From NCBI RefSeq assembly GCF_006757745.1, contig NZ_AP019740.1:1488001-1552000 (forward strand): 64,000 bases of DNA, in the 5' to 3' direction. The notes under the pieces are model-generated. The model worked only from the letters and a program-made list of their open reading frames with translations. It was not told the DNA's origin and searched no databases. This document shows positions 55,933 through 64,000 of the stretch, piece after piece. Numbering within the stretch: position 1 is the stretch's first letter; each line of letters starts with the position of its first letter. The position numbers were made by a program, and so were the translations under genes. Source of the stretch: Acinetobacter radioresistens DSM 6976 = NBRC 102413 = CIP 103788. GTDB taxonomy: Bacteria; Pseudomonadota; Gammaproteobacteria; Pseudomonadales; Moraxellaceae.

Positions 55933-56166
55933 ATGATTCAAAATATCTCTCATCATGACTTAGAACATGTGTACGCTAATGCTGTAAATACAATACAGTC
56001 TCAAATGAATTTTAGCGAGGCTGTACAGCAGCTAGAAGAAGTTGCTCGTGCAGGTCATGGTAAAGCGGCCCTTTTCCTTGCCGAGCTTTATTACCAGGGT
56101 TTCCGTGTAGAACGGGATTCCTTAAAAGCTCAGTACTGGCAAAAGATGGCCACGATGCAGGCTTAA
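55933..56166 (+). CDS. Sel1-like repeat protein (single repeat)
   Basis: 77 residues. One Sel1-type unit: AVQQLEEVARAGHGKAALFL then AELYYQGFRVERDSLKAQYW, matching A..L...A..G...A...LG.LY..G.GV..D...A..W. Sel1 repeats bind protein partners. AAGGAG eight bases before ATG. Cytoplasmic; partner unknown. Confidence 0.78.
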   Translation: MIQNISHHDLEHVYANAVNTIQSQMNFSEAVQQLEEVARAGHGKAALFLAELYYQGFRVERDSLKAQYWQKMATMQA

Positions 56167-56167
56167 C

Positions 56168-56190
56168 AAAACGTCACCTAGGTGGCGTTT
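56168..56190 (+). terminator. Terminator after the Sel1-like gene
   Basis: AAAACGTCACC and GGTGGCGTTT arms with one G-T pair, 2-base loop, then T6. Confidence 0.82.
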
Positions 56191-56299
56191 TTTAATACCT
56201 TAAAATAATAATTTCTTACCGAATATACCTAAAGCTTAAACTGTACTTTCATAATTAAACCTTACAATAGGCCTGACTTCGAAATTCTTATAGCCATGA

Positions 56300-56680
56300 A
56301 TGATCATGAATACTTATAGCCAACTTCAACCTGCTTCTAAAGAACTTATAATTAAACTCTCTATTTTAAAAACAATGATGTATTGTGGTGTGGTCTGGGG
56401 CCTTTATAATGATGGCTGGGCAATCAAATCAGACCAGGAAGACTATGTCTTTCCTTTCTGGCTTAATGGTGTGCAGGCACACCGTTATGCTCAGGTACAT
56501 TGGCCAAACTATACGCCACGCCGTATTACTCCGAAAGACTTTCAGAAATCACTATTACCGACATTAACTCGTCTGAATGTTACACCAGCACTATTTAACT
56601 CATCTAACCGTAAGTTTAAACTTTCTGCCAATCAGATGTGTCATTTTTTCTTTAGTGAATTAAACTGTGATGCACTTTAA
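56300..56680 (+). CDS. DUF2750 family protein
   Basis: 126 residues. VVWGLYNDGWAIKSDQEDYVFPFWLNGVQA and the following PKDFQKSLLPTLTRLNVTPALFNS match the DUF2750 pattern (WGLYDDGWA....P.WP...YA, DFL..LLP.L). Function unknown. The start may be ATG 56306 rather than 56300; neither has a clear ribosome site. Confidence 0.78.
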   Translation: MIMNTYSQLQPASKELIIKLSILKTMMYCGVVWGLYNDGWAIKSDQEDYVFPFWLNGVQAHRYAQVHWPNYTPRRITPKDFQKSLLPTLTRLNVTPALFNSSNRKFKLSANQMCHFFFSELNCDAL

Positions 56681-56704
56681 AAAAGTGAATTCATAAGATA
56701 AGCT

Positions 56705-56741
56705 TGCTGAAACCTGTATATCTCGATATACATTTTCAGCA
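56705..56741 (+). terminator. Terminator after the DUF2750 gene
   Basis: Outer stem TGCTGAAA and TTTCAGCA, inner stem GTATATC and GATATAC, then T6. Confidence 0.8.
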
Positions 56742-56832
56742 TTTTTTAACGAGATTATTTTAAACTCTTTGCATTTTCTAAAAATCAGGCTAAGTTAAAT
56801 TAAAACGATAAGTAATACCAAGGAATCATTAT

Positions 56833-57264
56833 ATGACTACTGTCTCTCAGGTTCTTCACAATAAAACAGAAAAAGCCATTTTTACTATTTCACCAGAAGC
56901 TACTGTACTTGAAGCGATTTCACTTATGGCCAACAAGGGAATCGGTGCATTAATCATAACTGATGAACAGCGTGTCGTTGGAATTTTGTCTGAGCGCGAT
57001 TACACCCGTAAAGTTGCATTAATGGAACGCTCTTCCTATAACACCACAGTGAGTGAAATTATGACCAATAAGGTTTTAACCGTGGGTCTTAATAATACTG
57101 TAGAAGATTGTCTTCAACTGATGACTGACCGCCATTTGCGACATTTACCCGTGCTTGAAGACGAGCGGCTGGTAGGTTTGATTTCAATCGGTGATCTGGT
57201 CAAAGCTGCAATGGAAGACCAGCGTCTGATGATTGATCAGTTACAGCAATACATTTCAGGTTAA
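56833..57264 (+). CDS. CBS-domain pair protein
   Basis: 143 residues, two CBS domains (about 10-65 and 75-130) and nothing else. IGALIITDEQRVVGILSERDYTRKV and HLRHLPVLEDERLVGLISIGDLVK are typical strand-helix pairs. Such proteins bind adenine nucleotides as energy sensors. Start behind AAGGAA. Confidence 0.88.
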   Translation: MTTVSQVLHNKTEKAIFTISPEATVLEAISLMANKGIGALIITDEQRVVGILSERDYTRKVALMERSSYNTTVSEIMTNKVLTVGLNNTVEDCLQLMTDRHLRHLPVLEDERLVGLISIGDLVKAAMEDQRLMIDQLQQYISG

Positions 57265-57289
57265 ATTTAGAACTTTTAACAACCCTTAA

Positions 57290-57321
57290 TTAAACAGGTA
57301 TACATAAAGATACCTGTTTAA
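57290..57321. terminator. Bidirectional terminator between CBS and trpB-like genes
   Basis: TTAAACAGGTA and TACCTGTTTAA, perfect 11-bp stem with a 10-base loop. Confidence 0.8.
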
Positions 57322-57340
57322 TTATCTTAAAATGTAAAGA

Positions 57341-58546
57341 TTAGAGACCCAGTTTTGCTGCCACATAATCTGAATCTTTATCACCCCGGCCAGAAAGGTT
57401 TACAATAATCCGAATCTCTTTAGGCATTTTAGGTGCCTCACGAATTGCCCATGCAACTGCATGAGAGCTTTCAAGTGCAGGTACAATCCCTTCCACGCGC
57501 GATAACGTCATAAAGGCAGCCAGACACTCCTCATCACTGGCGGTAGCGTACTCTACTCGACCAATATCCTTGAGGTAACTATGCTGTGGCCCTACTCCAG
57601 GATAATCCAGCCCTGAGGCTATAGAGTGAACAGGTAGTGGCTCACCATGCTCATCTTCCAGCACATAACAGGCCATACCATGTAGTTTGCTTGGTTTACC
57701 AAGTGTTAGAGATGCTGAATGCATAGGAGTATCTAAACCATGACCAGCCGGCTCAACTCCGACTAATTTAACATCCCGGTCATTTAAAAATGCACTAAAT
57801 GCACCAATTGCATTAGAGCCGCCGCCTACACAGGCAACAATATAATCTGGATTACTTCCAAAACGCTCATGGGTTTGCTCTTTAATTTCCTTTCCAATAA
57901 CAGACTGAAAATCACGGACCATTTTAGGAAATGGATGAGGACCGACAACAGAACCAATCGCATAAATAAAGTGATCAGGGTCTTTTAAATATTCTTCAAA
58001 AGCACTATCCACTGCATCTTTAAGAGTAGCAGTACCACGCGTTACTGAGACCAGTTTTGCTCCCAGAATTTTCATTTTTACAACATTTGGATGTTCTTTT
58101 TCAATATCTACCTGCCCCATGTGAATTTCACAAGGAATACCCACCAATGCACAGGCAGTTGCCAAGGCCACGCCATGTTGCCCGGCTCCAGTCTCGGCAA
58201 TAACTTTGGTTTTACCCATATATTTGGCCAGTAATGCCTCACCCAGACAATGATTAATTTTATGGGCACCAGTATGGTTCAGATCTTCACGTTTCAGATA
58301 GATTTGTGCCCCGCCTAATTGATCAGACAGTCGCTTCGCATGAAATAATGGACTTGGACGGCCAACATAATGTGCAAAAAGATCAGCCAGCTCTTGCTGA
58401 AACTCTGGAGTATGGCGTATTTCTTCATAAGCCAGATTAATCTGATCCATAGCCTGTTTTAAATGTGGTGGAATAAACTGGCCCCCATATTCACCAAAGA
58501 ACCCCTGTTCATCCGGTAAAGCTACGCCATTGATTTGATGATTCAT
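57341..58546 (-). CDS. trpB: Tryptophan synthase beta chain (stand-alone copy)
   Basis: 401 residues. Lys96 in [11 protein letters not shown] is the PLP-binding lysine; [16 protein letters not shown] (phosphate loop) and NLSGRGDKD are canonical TrpB1 blocks. Joins indole and serine. No trpA or trpF gene is adjacent; the neighbours are CBS and VWA/MoxR genes, and in Acinetobacter the biosynthetic trpB is usually with trpF. So this may be a second TrpB-type enzyme. HKIN for the common HKTN and the [15 protein letters not shown] insert region (for GMKAPMMQT in E. coli) hint at changed alpha-subunit contact. Confidence 0.85.
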   Translation of the reverse strand: MNHQINGVALPDEQGFFGEYGGQFIPPHLKQAMDQINLAYEEIRHTPEFQQELADLFAHYVGRPSPLFHAKRLSDQLGGAQIYLKREDLNHTGAHKINHCLGEALLAKYMGKTKVIAETGAGQHGVALATACALVGIPCEIHMGQVDIEKEHPNVVKMKILGAKLVSVTRGTATLKDAVDSAFEEYLKDPDHFIYAIGSVVGPHPFPKMVRDFQSVIGKEIKEQTHERFGSNPDYIVACVGGGSNAIGAFSAFLNDRDVKLVGVEPAGHGLDTPMHSASLTLGKPSKLHGMACYVLEDEHGEPLPVHSIASGLDYPGVGPQHSYLKDIGRVEYATASDEECLAAFMTLSRVEGIVPALESSHAVAWAIREAPKMPKEIRIIVNLSGRGDKDSDYVAAKLGL

Positions 58547-58584
58547 AATAAGTTCCAGCTTGTATACATTTTTAAACAGGGAGA

Positions 58585-59772
58585 TTAACGTGCCAGATAG
58601 CGGGTCATCTCTTCAATTCCTTTAAGCGTCATTGGATACATGTGATCTTCAAAAATTTCCTTAATCATGGCTATAGTCTGAGTATAATGCCAATAACTTT
58701 CCTGCTCCGGGTTCAGCCAAGCTGTTTTATCGAAGTGCTGACGCAGGCGTCTTAGCCACACTTCACCCGCTTCATCATTCATGTATTCAACTGATCCGCC
58801 AACCGATCTGAGTTCGTAAGGTGCCATGCTGGCATCGCCAACTACAATTACACGATAATCTCTGGCATAAGTATTAAACAGCTCTTGCGTTTCCATACGG
58901 GTTGAGGAACGCCGATAGTTATCTTTCCAGACATAGTCATACAGGCAGTTATGGAAATAAAAATATTCCAATGTTTTAAATTCGGTACGTGCGGCGCTGA
59001 ACAGTTTTTCACATTCACTGATATGGGCATCCATAGAACCACCCACGTCGAACAGCATCAATACTTTAACCCGGTTACGACGCTCTGGTACCATCTGTAC
59101 ATCCAGAATCCCCTGCTTGGCTGTCTCACGAATAGTACCGTCAATATCTAACTCTTCGGCAGCACCGGTACGGGCAAACTTACGTAAACGACGTAATGCC
59201 AGCTGCATCTGCCGCGAACCAAGGATCTGCTCATCATCAAGGTTCTTGTATTTGCGCTGTTCCCACACTTTAACTGCTGAGCGCTTTCGCCCCGGCCCTC
59301 CGATACGGACTCCCTCAGGATGATCACCGTAAGCACCAAACGGAGAAGTACCCCCTGTACCAATCATCCGGTTGCCACCCTGATGTTTTTTATGCTGTTC
59401 ACGCAAGCGCTCTTCAAGCATTTTCATCAGCTCCTCAAGTGAGCCTGCTTTCTTGAGTTCTTCGCGCTGTTCAGGAGTAAGATGTTTTTCAAGCAGCTCC
59501 AGATCAAACCAGTCTTTTGGCAGTTTATGAACCTGTTTTAACAACTCATCCAGATCAATACTTTCGATCCCATCAAAATAGTCCTTCATGGCACGGTCAA
59601 ACTTGTCAAAAAATCGTTCATCCTTGACCAAGATCATCCGTGCCAGCTGATAAAAAACTTCTTCATCAGCAAAGACTAACCCTTGCGCAACTGCCTGATT
59701 TAAATCGATCAGCTCCCGGGTAGTCACCGGTATTCCATATTTGCGTAATGTATAAAACAGCCGCACGAACAT
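58585..59772 (-). CDS. VWA-domain protein, CoxE-like
   Basis: 395 residues. An N-terminal helical part (1-130), a Gly-rich linker ([18 protein letters not shown]), then a von Willebrand A domain with the metal site FDVGGSMD (D-x-G-x-S in place of D-x-S-x-S), common in this CoxE branch. Acts with a MoxR ATPase, encoded 12 bp upstream in the same operon, probably in maturation or quality control of a metal enzyme or other complex. Confidence 0.88.
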   Translation of the reverse strand: MFVRLFYTLRKYGIPVTTRELIDLNQAVAQGLVFADEEVFYQLARMILVKDERFFDKFDRAMKDYFDGIESIDLDELLKQVHKLPKDWFDLELLEKHLTPEQREELKKAGSLEELMKMLEERLREQHKKHQGGNRMIGTGGTSPFGAYGDHPEGVRIGGPGRKRSAVKVWEQRKYKNLDDEQILGSRQMQLALRRLRKFARTGAAEELDIDGTIRETAKQGILDVQMVPERRNRVKVLMLFDVGGSMDAHISECEKLFSAARTEFKTLEYFYFHNCLYDYVWKDNYRRSSTRMETQELFNTYARDYRVIVVGDASMAPYELRSVGGSVEYMNDEAGEVWLRRLRQHFDKTAWLNPEQESYWHYTQTIAMIKEIFEDHMYPMTLKGIEEMTRYLAR

Positions 59773-59784
59773 AGCAGGAGCCTC

Positions 59785-60636
59785 TTAACGTCGTGACATA
59801 AAAGCAAGACGCTCAAGAAGCTGCACATCCTGTTCATTTTTGATCAGGGCACCGTATAAAGGCGGAATTGCCTTAGACTTATCATGATGTCGCAAAATAT
59901 CTTCTGGCATTTCATCAGCCATCAGCAGGCTCAACCAGTCAATCAGTTCAGAAGTTGAAGGTGGTTTTTTCAAGCTTGGTATCTGGCGTAGCTTGAAAAA
60001 TATCTGCAAGGCTTCACTGACCAGAGTAGCCGAAATATTTGGAAAATGGACATTGATAATAGCCCGCATGGTAGCTTCATCCGGGAACTCAATATAGTGA
60101 AAAAAGCATCGACGTAAAAATGCATCTGGTAATTCTTTTTCGTTATTTGAAGTAATAATCACAATCGGACGCTGAATTGCTGTGACTGTCTCACCCGTTT
60201 CATATACGAAAAATGACATTTTATCAATTTCATGCAACAGGTCATTTGGAAATTCGATATCTGCTTTATCAATCTCATCAATCAGCAGTACACAGCGTTC
60301 TTCACTGGTAAATGCTTCCCACAGTTTCCCAGGCTTAATATAATTTGCAATATCGTATACCCGGTCATCACCAAGCTGACTGTCACGCAGACGCGATACC
60401 GCATCATATTCATATAATCCCTGCTGCGCTTTAGTGGTCGACTTGATGTGCCAGGTGATCAACTTTAAACCCAGACTCGCTGCTACCTGCTCTGCAAGCA
60501 AGGTTTTGCCTGTTCCTGGCTCTCCTTTAACCAGTAACGGCTTTTGCAGAATACGGGCCGCATTTACTGCAAGTTTAAGGCTTTCAGTGGCAATATATTG
60601 CTCTGTACCAGAAAATTTTTGAGAATCCAAAGACAT
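59785..60636 (-). CDS. MoxR-family AAA+ ATPase
   Basis: 283 residues. Walker A GEPGTGKT (38-45), Walker B VLLIDEIDKA (about 115-124), sensor 1 TSNNEKELPDAFLRR with the arginine finger. Chaperone-like ATPase that works with the VWA partner downstream. Start has an AAGGTTTAATT context. The pair lies with a small membrane protein gene and ycgL. Confidence 0.92.
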   Translation of the reverse strand: MSLDSQKFSGTEQYIATESLKLAVNAARILQKPLLVKGEPGTGKTLLAEQVAASLGLKLITWHIKSTTKAQQGLYEYDAVSRLRDSQLGDDRVYDIANYIKPGKLWEAFTSEERCVLLIDEIDKADIEFPNDLLHEIDKMSFFVYETGETVTAIQRPIVIITSNNEKELPDAFLRRCFFHYIEFPDEATMRAIINVHFPNISATLVSEALQIFFKLRQIPSLKKPPSTSELIDWLSLLMADEMPEDILRHHDKSKAIPPLYGALIKNEQDVQLLERLAFMSRR

Positions 60637-60658
60637 AATTAAACCTTATTTTTATTAC

Positions 60659-61048
60659 TTAAAGTGGCGAAGTCTTTTTGGGTGCCGTATAACGTGTCCA
60701 CAGATACCCGATTAGCAGGCCAAGCGCAATTACAAACAAAATAGCCGCCAGATTGGACCAGACAAGCGGGTACTCTTTAGTGAGTACACCAAAGATCAGC
60801 CCAAAGGTTGCTGGCGCAATGGAAGCATTTGGCCCTTCTGAAACAGTCGGGGTGACCAGAATTGCAAAAACGATAATCCAGCTAATTGCTCCAACCGGCG
60901 CTAGAATACGTCTTGCGATATTAGTCCAGCACCATAAAATAATTAATGTACCAAGACCATAAACTGTTACAGCGATGCTATCTTCAGGAATTGAATCGAG
61001 CATCGAAAGTAAACTGTTCCAAACTCCTGAAAATTGATCAAGCACCAC
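60659..61048 (-). CDS. Small polytopic membrane protein
   Basis: 129 residues, about four membrane segments ([58 protein letters not shown]). No family recognised. It overlaps ycgL by 11 bases and precedes the MoxR gene by 22, so it is in the same operon and may be a membrane partner of the MoxR/VWA pair. Confidence 0.75.
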   Translation of the reverse strand: MVLDQFSGVWNSLLSMLDSIPEDSIAVTVYGLGTLIILWCWTNIARRILAPVGAISWIIVFAILVTPTVSEGPNASIAPATFGLIFGVLTKEYPLVWSNLAAILFVIALGLLIGYLWTRYTAPKKTSPL

Positions 61049-61349
61049 GCAAGCCCTCTGGTTCTACTGCATTAGGGTTAATTAAACCTTCTGGAGGCAT
61101 TTGAATAAAAAAGCCTTTGGTTTGTAGGGAATCGAGTACATGTAATACATTTACCCGAGCCAGACGGCGTGTTTCAGATAGTTCAAGATGCATTACAAAA
61201 GTAGCCCGCCCAAAAGCATGACGTAATACTTCAGGCACTATCTCAAGCGGATCAAGTTCCGAAGAGTCAGACTCGGCTGAATAATCAGGACGTGCAATAT
61301 AAAGGTACATCTCATCTTTCTTACTAGATCTATAAATATCACAATGCAT
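61038..61349 (-). CDS. YcgL domain-containing protein
   Basis: 103 residues. [18 protein letters not shown] is the usual N-terminus of YcgL (CxIYRSxKxxxxYLY), which decides for ATG 61349 over those at 61367 and 61376. [19 protein letters not shown] and [19 protein letters not shown] are family blocks. Function unknown; in many gammaproteobacteria it neighbours rnd, as here. Confidence 0.85.
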   Translation of the reverse strand: MHCDIYRSSKKDEMYLYIARPDYSAESDSSELDPLEIVPEVLRHAFGRATFVMHLELSETRRLARVNVLHVLDSLQTKGFFIQMPPEGLINPNAVEPEGLRGA

Positions 61350-61477
61350 TTTTGAAACAGAACTCATAAAACTCAAATCAAAGCATACATGAAAAAGACG
61401 ACGGTTACATTAGCCATCATTAACGCATCAGTCGTGTTTTTACTTAAATATGCCGCTCTTCGTCAATTCATATTTAG

Positions 61478-62620
61478 TTAATTTGTTACTTTCATCTGGG
61501 TCGATAAATAGCTTTCATCCTGTTGTAAAATCTGGATAAGCGGCTTGGTTAATATTTCATAGCGCCAACCCAGCAGATAGTCTGGCAAATTCTGCTCATC
61601 TCCATGAAAGACGACATGCTGATATAAAGAATTCATCCATTTTTTACGCAGTAGAACCTCTTTGGGTACTTTAGTCTCTTCAACAACTGTTTGAATCAGG
61701 TTATCTACCTGCTCGGCAGTAGTTTTTGAGGCCTGTTTGATGGGACGAGCCATACGTAATGGCCACTCTTCTGCTTTAGGCAAAAATTTCAGCAAGTCCA
61801 GAATAACTTTTCCATATTCACGTACCACACCGGCACGAATATCTTTAATACTTGCCAGCTGGAAATTATTACGTGGATTTTTCTCGACCAAATCAATCAT
61901 GGTTGAGTTGCGTAGAATAAAGCTACGAGGCTGGTTAAGTGCCTTAACCATTTGCTCACGCCACACACTTAAATGTTGAAGCTGCATAAGCTGGCGACGT
62001 GTATGCCGGTAATTGCCCACATCCTGATACAGTAAATGTAGGGGTGTTTCCTCAGCAATTTCTTGGGTCAGGTGCTTACAGTCTTCAAGTACACACTCAT
62101 ACAGGTTTTTCTGCTTAAGTTCAGTTTTAATCTGTTCGGCTAACTGTCCCAAGTACAACACATCATTTGCTGCATAATGTAGCTGTTCATCCGTCAGTGG
62201 TCGAGCTAGCCAGTCAGAACGGGTTTGATCTTTTTCAATATCAATATCAAGCACAAGTTTTAAAGCATTCTGATAACTTACCTGTAAACCTTGGCCTAAA
62301 AAAGACAAGCCAACTTGAGTATCAAATACATTGCTTAGGCTATAAGGGCCAGCATAATGATAAATCAGATCAATATCTTCACTACAGGCATGAAAAATAT
62401 TTTGCTGGGCCCGATAAACTTTTTTCCAGAAAGCTGTAAGGTCTAAAGTTGTACCATCCAGTAAAAATATCTGCTCTGCAATATTAATCTGGAAAACACC
62501 GAGTTTAGGCCAAAAGGTATCGACTTTAATAAATTCAGTATCAAGTGCATAAACCGGATGTTGATCCATGAGGTAGAGCACTTTTTCTAAATCAGTTTGC
62601 TGTTCGATAAACTGAAACAT
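61478..62620 (-). CDS. rnd: Ribonuclease D
   Basis: 380 residues. DEDD exonuclease domain: Asp27 and Glu29 in ALDTEF, Asp in HACSEDIDLIYHY, and the YAANDVLYL tyrosine/Asp block; then two HRDC-like helical regions. Trims tRNA 3' ends. Length matches the family. 129 bp before ycgL. Confidence 0.92.
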   Translation of the reverse strand: MFQFIEQQTDLEKVLYLMDQHPVYALDTEFIKVDTFWPKLGVFQINIAEQIFLLDGTTLDLTAFWKKVYRAQQNIFHACSEDIDLIYHYAGPYSLSNVFDTQVGLSFLGQGLQVSYQNALKLVLDIDIEKDQTRSDWLARPLTDEQLHYAANDVLYLGQLAEQIKTELKQKNLYECVLEDCKHLTQEIAEETPLHLLYQDVGNYRHTRRQLMQLQHLSVWREQMVKALNQPRSFILRNSTMIDLVEKNPRNNFQLASIKDIRAGVVREYGKVILDLLKFLPKAEEWPLRMARPIKQASKTTAEQVDNLIQTVVEETKVPKEVLLRKKWMNSLYQHVVFHGDEQNLPDYLLGWRYEILTKPLIQILQQDESYLSTQMKVTN

Positions 62621-62910
62621 AGGAGCTCAACAGTAATTTTTTGTTCATATTAACAAGTTAGGGTTATTTTATATATAGGTTTCTACTATTAGTCTTTTGT
62701 CTAAATCTTTATTAATTCAATGTTTTTAAATAGAATTAATACGTATTAACTATTTTCTAATCAATTTGATTGGTTATATTTTAGATGATTTTTTATATTT
62801 ACTTTGGAATTAGCCTTATTTAGCAGTGAGTTTTTTTATATTGTCATAGTTATATCTATTTTCCAGTGACAGAATGTACGACAAAATGCAGTTTTTTTAC
62901 CATTACAAAT
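62621..62910. other. AT-rich gap between recR terminator and rnd
   Basis: 290 bp without gene or motif; it must contain the rnd promoter on the minus strand. Confidence 0.5.
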
Positions 62911-62938
62911 AAAATAAGCACTTATAAGTGCTTATTTT
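62911..62938 (-). terminator. Terminator built into the end of recR
   Basis: A perfect 28-bp palindrome starting AAAATAAGCACTT; the recR stop codon (62932-62934) and last codon lie in its upper-strand arm. On the minus strand the stem ends in TTTTATTTG. Confidence 0.8.
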
Positions 62939-63528
62939 ATTCGCATCCGATTGTGTAAAGCTTGGCTTAACGTATGGCTATCTACATATTCGAGTTCACC
63001 ACCCTGAGGTACCCCTTGGGCAATTCGAGTTAGATGCAAAGGCAAATGTTTGGTAGCTTCAGCCAAATAATGAGCTGTCGCCTGGCCTTCTACTGTAGCG
63101 TTGGTCGCCAGAATAACTTCTGTAATATGACCTTCACTCAAACGCCGGACTAGATAAGGTATACCAATCTCTTCTGGACCAATCCCATCAAGTGGAGATA
63201 AGTGACCACCAAGGACATGATATTTACCTTTAAAACTGCCACTTTGCTCTATTGCCATGACATCGGCTGGTGATTCCACTACACAGAGCTGCTGCTCGTC
63301 ACGTTCAGAAGATGCACATATATCACACACTTCATTTTCTGTCAGTGAATGACAGACTTTACATTCATGAATATAGGAAGTTGCCTCATTTAGAGCATGA
63401 GCCAGTCCTGATGCACCTTCCCGATTTTTCATAAGCAGATGCAATGCCATACGCTGAGCCGATTTCGGCCCAACGCTAGGTAAAATTCGCAATGCCTGTA
63501 CAAGCTGATCAAAGCGTTCACTGAACAC
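62932..63528 (-). CDS. recR: Recombination mediator RecR
   Basis: 198 residues, usual size. Helix-hairpin-helix LPSVGPKSAQRMALHLL, zinc finger C56-x2-C59-x8-C68-x2-C71 and a Toprim domain (LCVVESPADVMAIE, LGGHLSPLDGIGPEEI, ILATNATVEGQATAHYL). With RecFO it loads RecA at gaps. 13 bp after the ybaB/ebfC gene, the common recombination operon. Confidence 0.95.
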   Translation of the reverse strand: MFSERFDQLVQALRILPSVGPKSAQRMALHLLMKNREGASGLAHALNEATSYIHECKVCHSLTENEVCDICASSERDEQQLCVVESPADVMAIEQSGSFKGKYHVLGGHLSPLDGIGPEEIGIPYLVRRLSEGHITEVILATNATVEGQATAHYLAEATKHLPLHLTRIAQGVPQGGELEYVDSHTLSQALHNRMRIK

Positions 63529-63541
63529 GTAATATTAATCC

Positions 63542-63871
63542 TTAAAATAATCCGGCCAGGCCTGGTGGTAAGCCCATACCACTATTGGCACTCTTCATTT
63601 TTTCTTCAGAAATTGCTTCTGCCTGACGGGCAGCGTCATTAATCGCAGCAGCGATCAGGTCTTCGATCATATCCGGTTCATCCTGTAAAAGGTCCGGATT
63701 AATTTCAATACGCTTTACTACATTACGGCATGTCATGCTTACTTTTACCAGCCCACCACCCGCTTCTGCATGTACTTCCATCTGGGCTAGCTCTTCTTTG
63801 GCTTTTTTCAGATTACTTTCTACATCCTTCTGCATACGCTGGGCTTGCTGCATCAACATATTAATATTCAT
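63542..63871 (-). CDS. ybaB: YbaB/EbfC nucleoid-associated protein
   Basis: 109 residues. [48 protein letters not shown] and [22 protein letters not shown] follow the family closely, with the terminal [10 protein letters not shown]. Dimeric DNA-binding protein. Same operon as recR. Confidence 0.94.
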   Translation of the reverse strand: MNINMLMQQAQRMQKDVESNLKKAKEELAQMEVHAEAGGGLVKVSMTCRNVVKRIEINPDLLQDEPDMIEDLIAAAINDAARQAEAISEEKMKSANSGMGLPPGLAGLF

Positions 63872-63898
63872 TATTACTCTCCAAAAAAATTTAAATGG

Positions 63899-64000
63899 CT
63901 AAATTAAATCTAAACCGCGCGATAAATCGCGAATAATATCATCAATGTCTTCAAGGCCGACAGAAACCCGGATCAAGCCTTCGCGGATACCTGCTGCTTC
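63899..64000 (-). CDS. Trans-sulfuration PLP enzyme (MetB/MetZ type), C-terminal fragment
   Basis: The last 33 codons of a gene that runs off the window: IREGLIRVSVGLEDIDDIIRDL is the conserved C-terminal block of cystathionine gamma-synthase, O-succinylhomoserine sulfhydrylase and related lyases, ending DL..GL. Which member cannot be told. Confidence 0.82.
   Translation of the reverse strand, partial: EAAGIREGLIRVSVGLEDIDDIIRDLSRGLDLI

Overview
The window reads as chromosome of an Acinetobacter-type gammaproteobacterium (Moraxellaceae). It is AT-rich, and it carries a DcaP-type porin, IclR regulators of the PcaU/PobR type, AAHS aromatic-acid/H+ symporters, a cydP-cydA-cydB-cydX-ybgE operon and a 16S-Ile-Ala-23S-5S rRNA operon. 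The species cannot be fixed by eye.

Bases 1-22.5 kb are dominated by a catabolic island. Module 1 is a probable minus-strand operon (acyl-CoA dehydrogenase, AAHS transporter, two-subunit 3-oxoacid CoA-transferase, DcaP-like porin, MFS exporter), with a divergent 3-oxoadipyl-CoA-type thiolase and an IclR regulator. Module 2 is a CaiB/BaiF CoA-transferase divergent from acyl-CoA dehydrogenase, AAHS and MFS genes, with a second IclR gene. Module 3 is another CaiB divergent from another acyl-CoA dehydrogenase and AAHS gene. Ten copies of a 29-bp imperfect palindrome (core TTTCG-N5-CGAAA) sit upstream of these genes, upstream of a hotdog thioesterase at the left edge, and upstream of the ETF-ubiquinone oxidoreductase gene at the right edge. 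The picture is one regulon for uptake, CoA activation, alpha,beta-dehydrogenation and thiolysis of unknown acids, with electrons passed to ubiquinone. No enoyl-CoA hydratase or 3-hydroxyacyl-CoA dehydrogenase lies in the cluster.

Bases 22.5-32.7 kb hold housekeeping and small-system genes: cytochrome b561, a DJ-1/PfpI protein, a zeta-like kinase with a small partner, a LysR-LrgA-LrgB set, and the nucleotide-loop cobalamin genes cobU-cobT-cobC-cobS led by a 2H phosphoesterase gene.

Bases 32.7-37.5 kb are a decayed accessory region. It contains a PAAR-domain (type VI secretion) gene broken by two single-base deletions, an IS5-family element with a 9-bp target duplication inside another dead gene, a dead gene with two in-frame amber codons, two related small membrane ORFs and phage-like remnants.

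Bases 37.5-64 kb are mostly core: YbaK-type deacylase, a lytic transglycosylase lipoprotein, the rRNA operon (minus strand), the cyd operon, ftsY, an M16 peptidase pair, small proteins, an orphan tryptophan synthase beta-chain gene, a MoxR/VWA pair, ycgL, rnd, recR, ybaB/ebfC and the end of a trans-sulfuration PLP enzyme gene.
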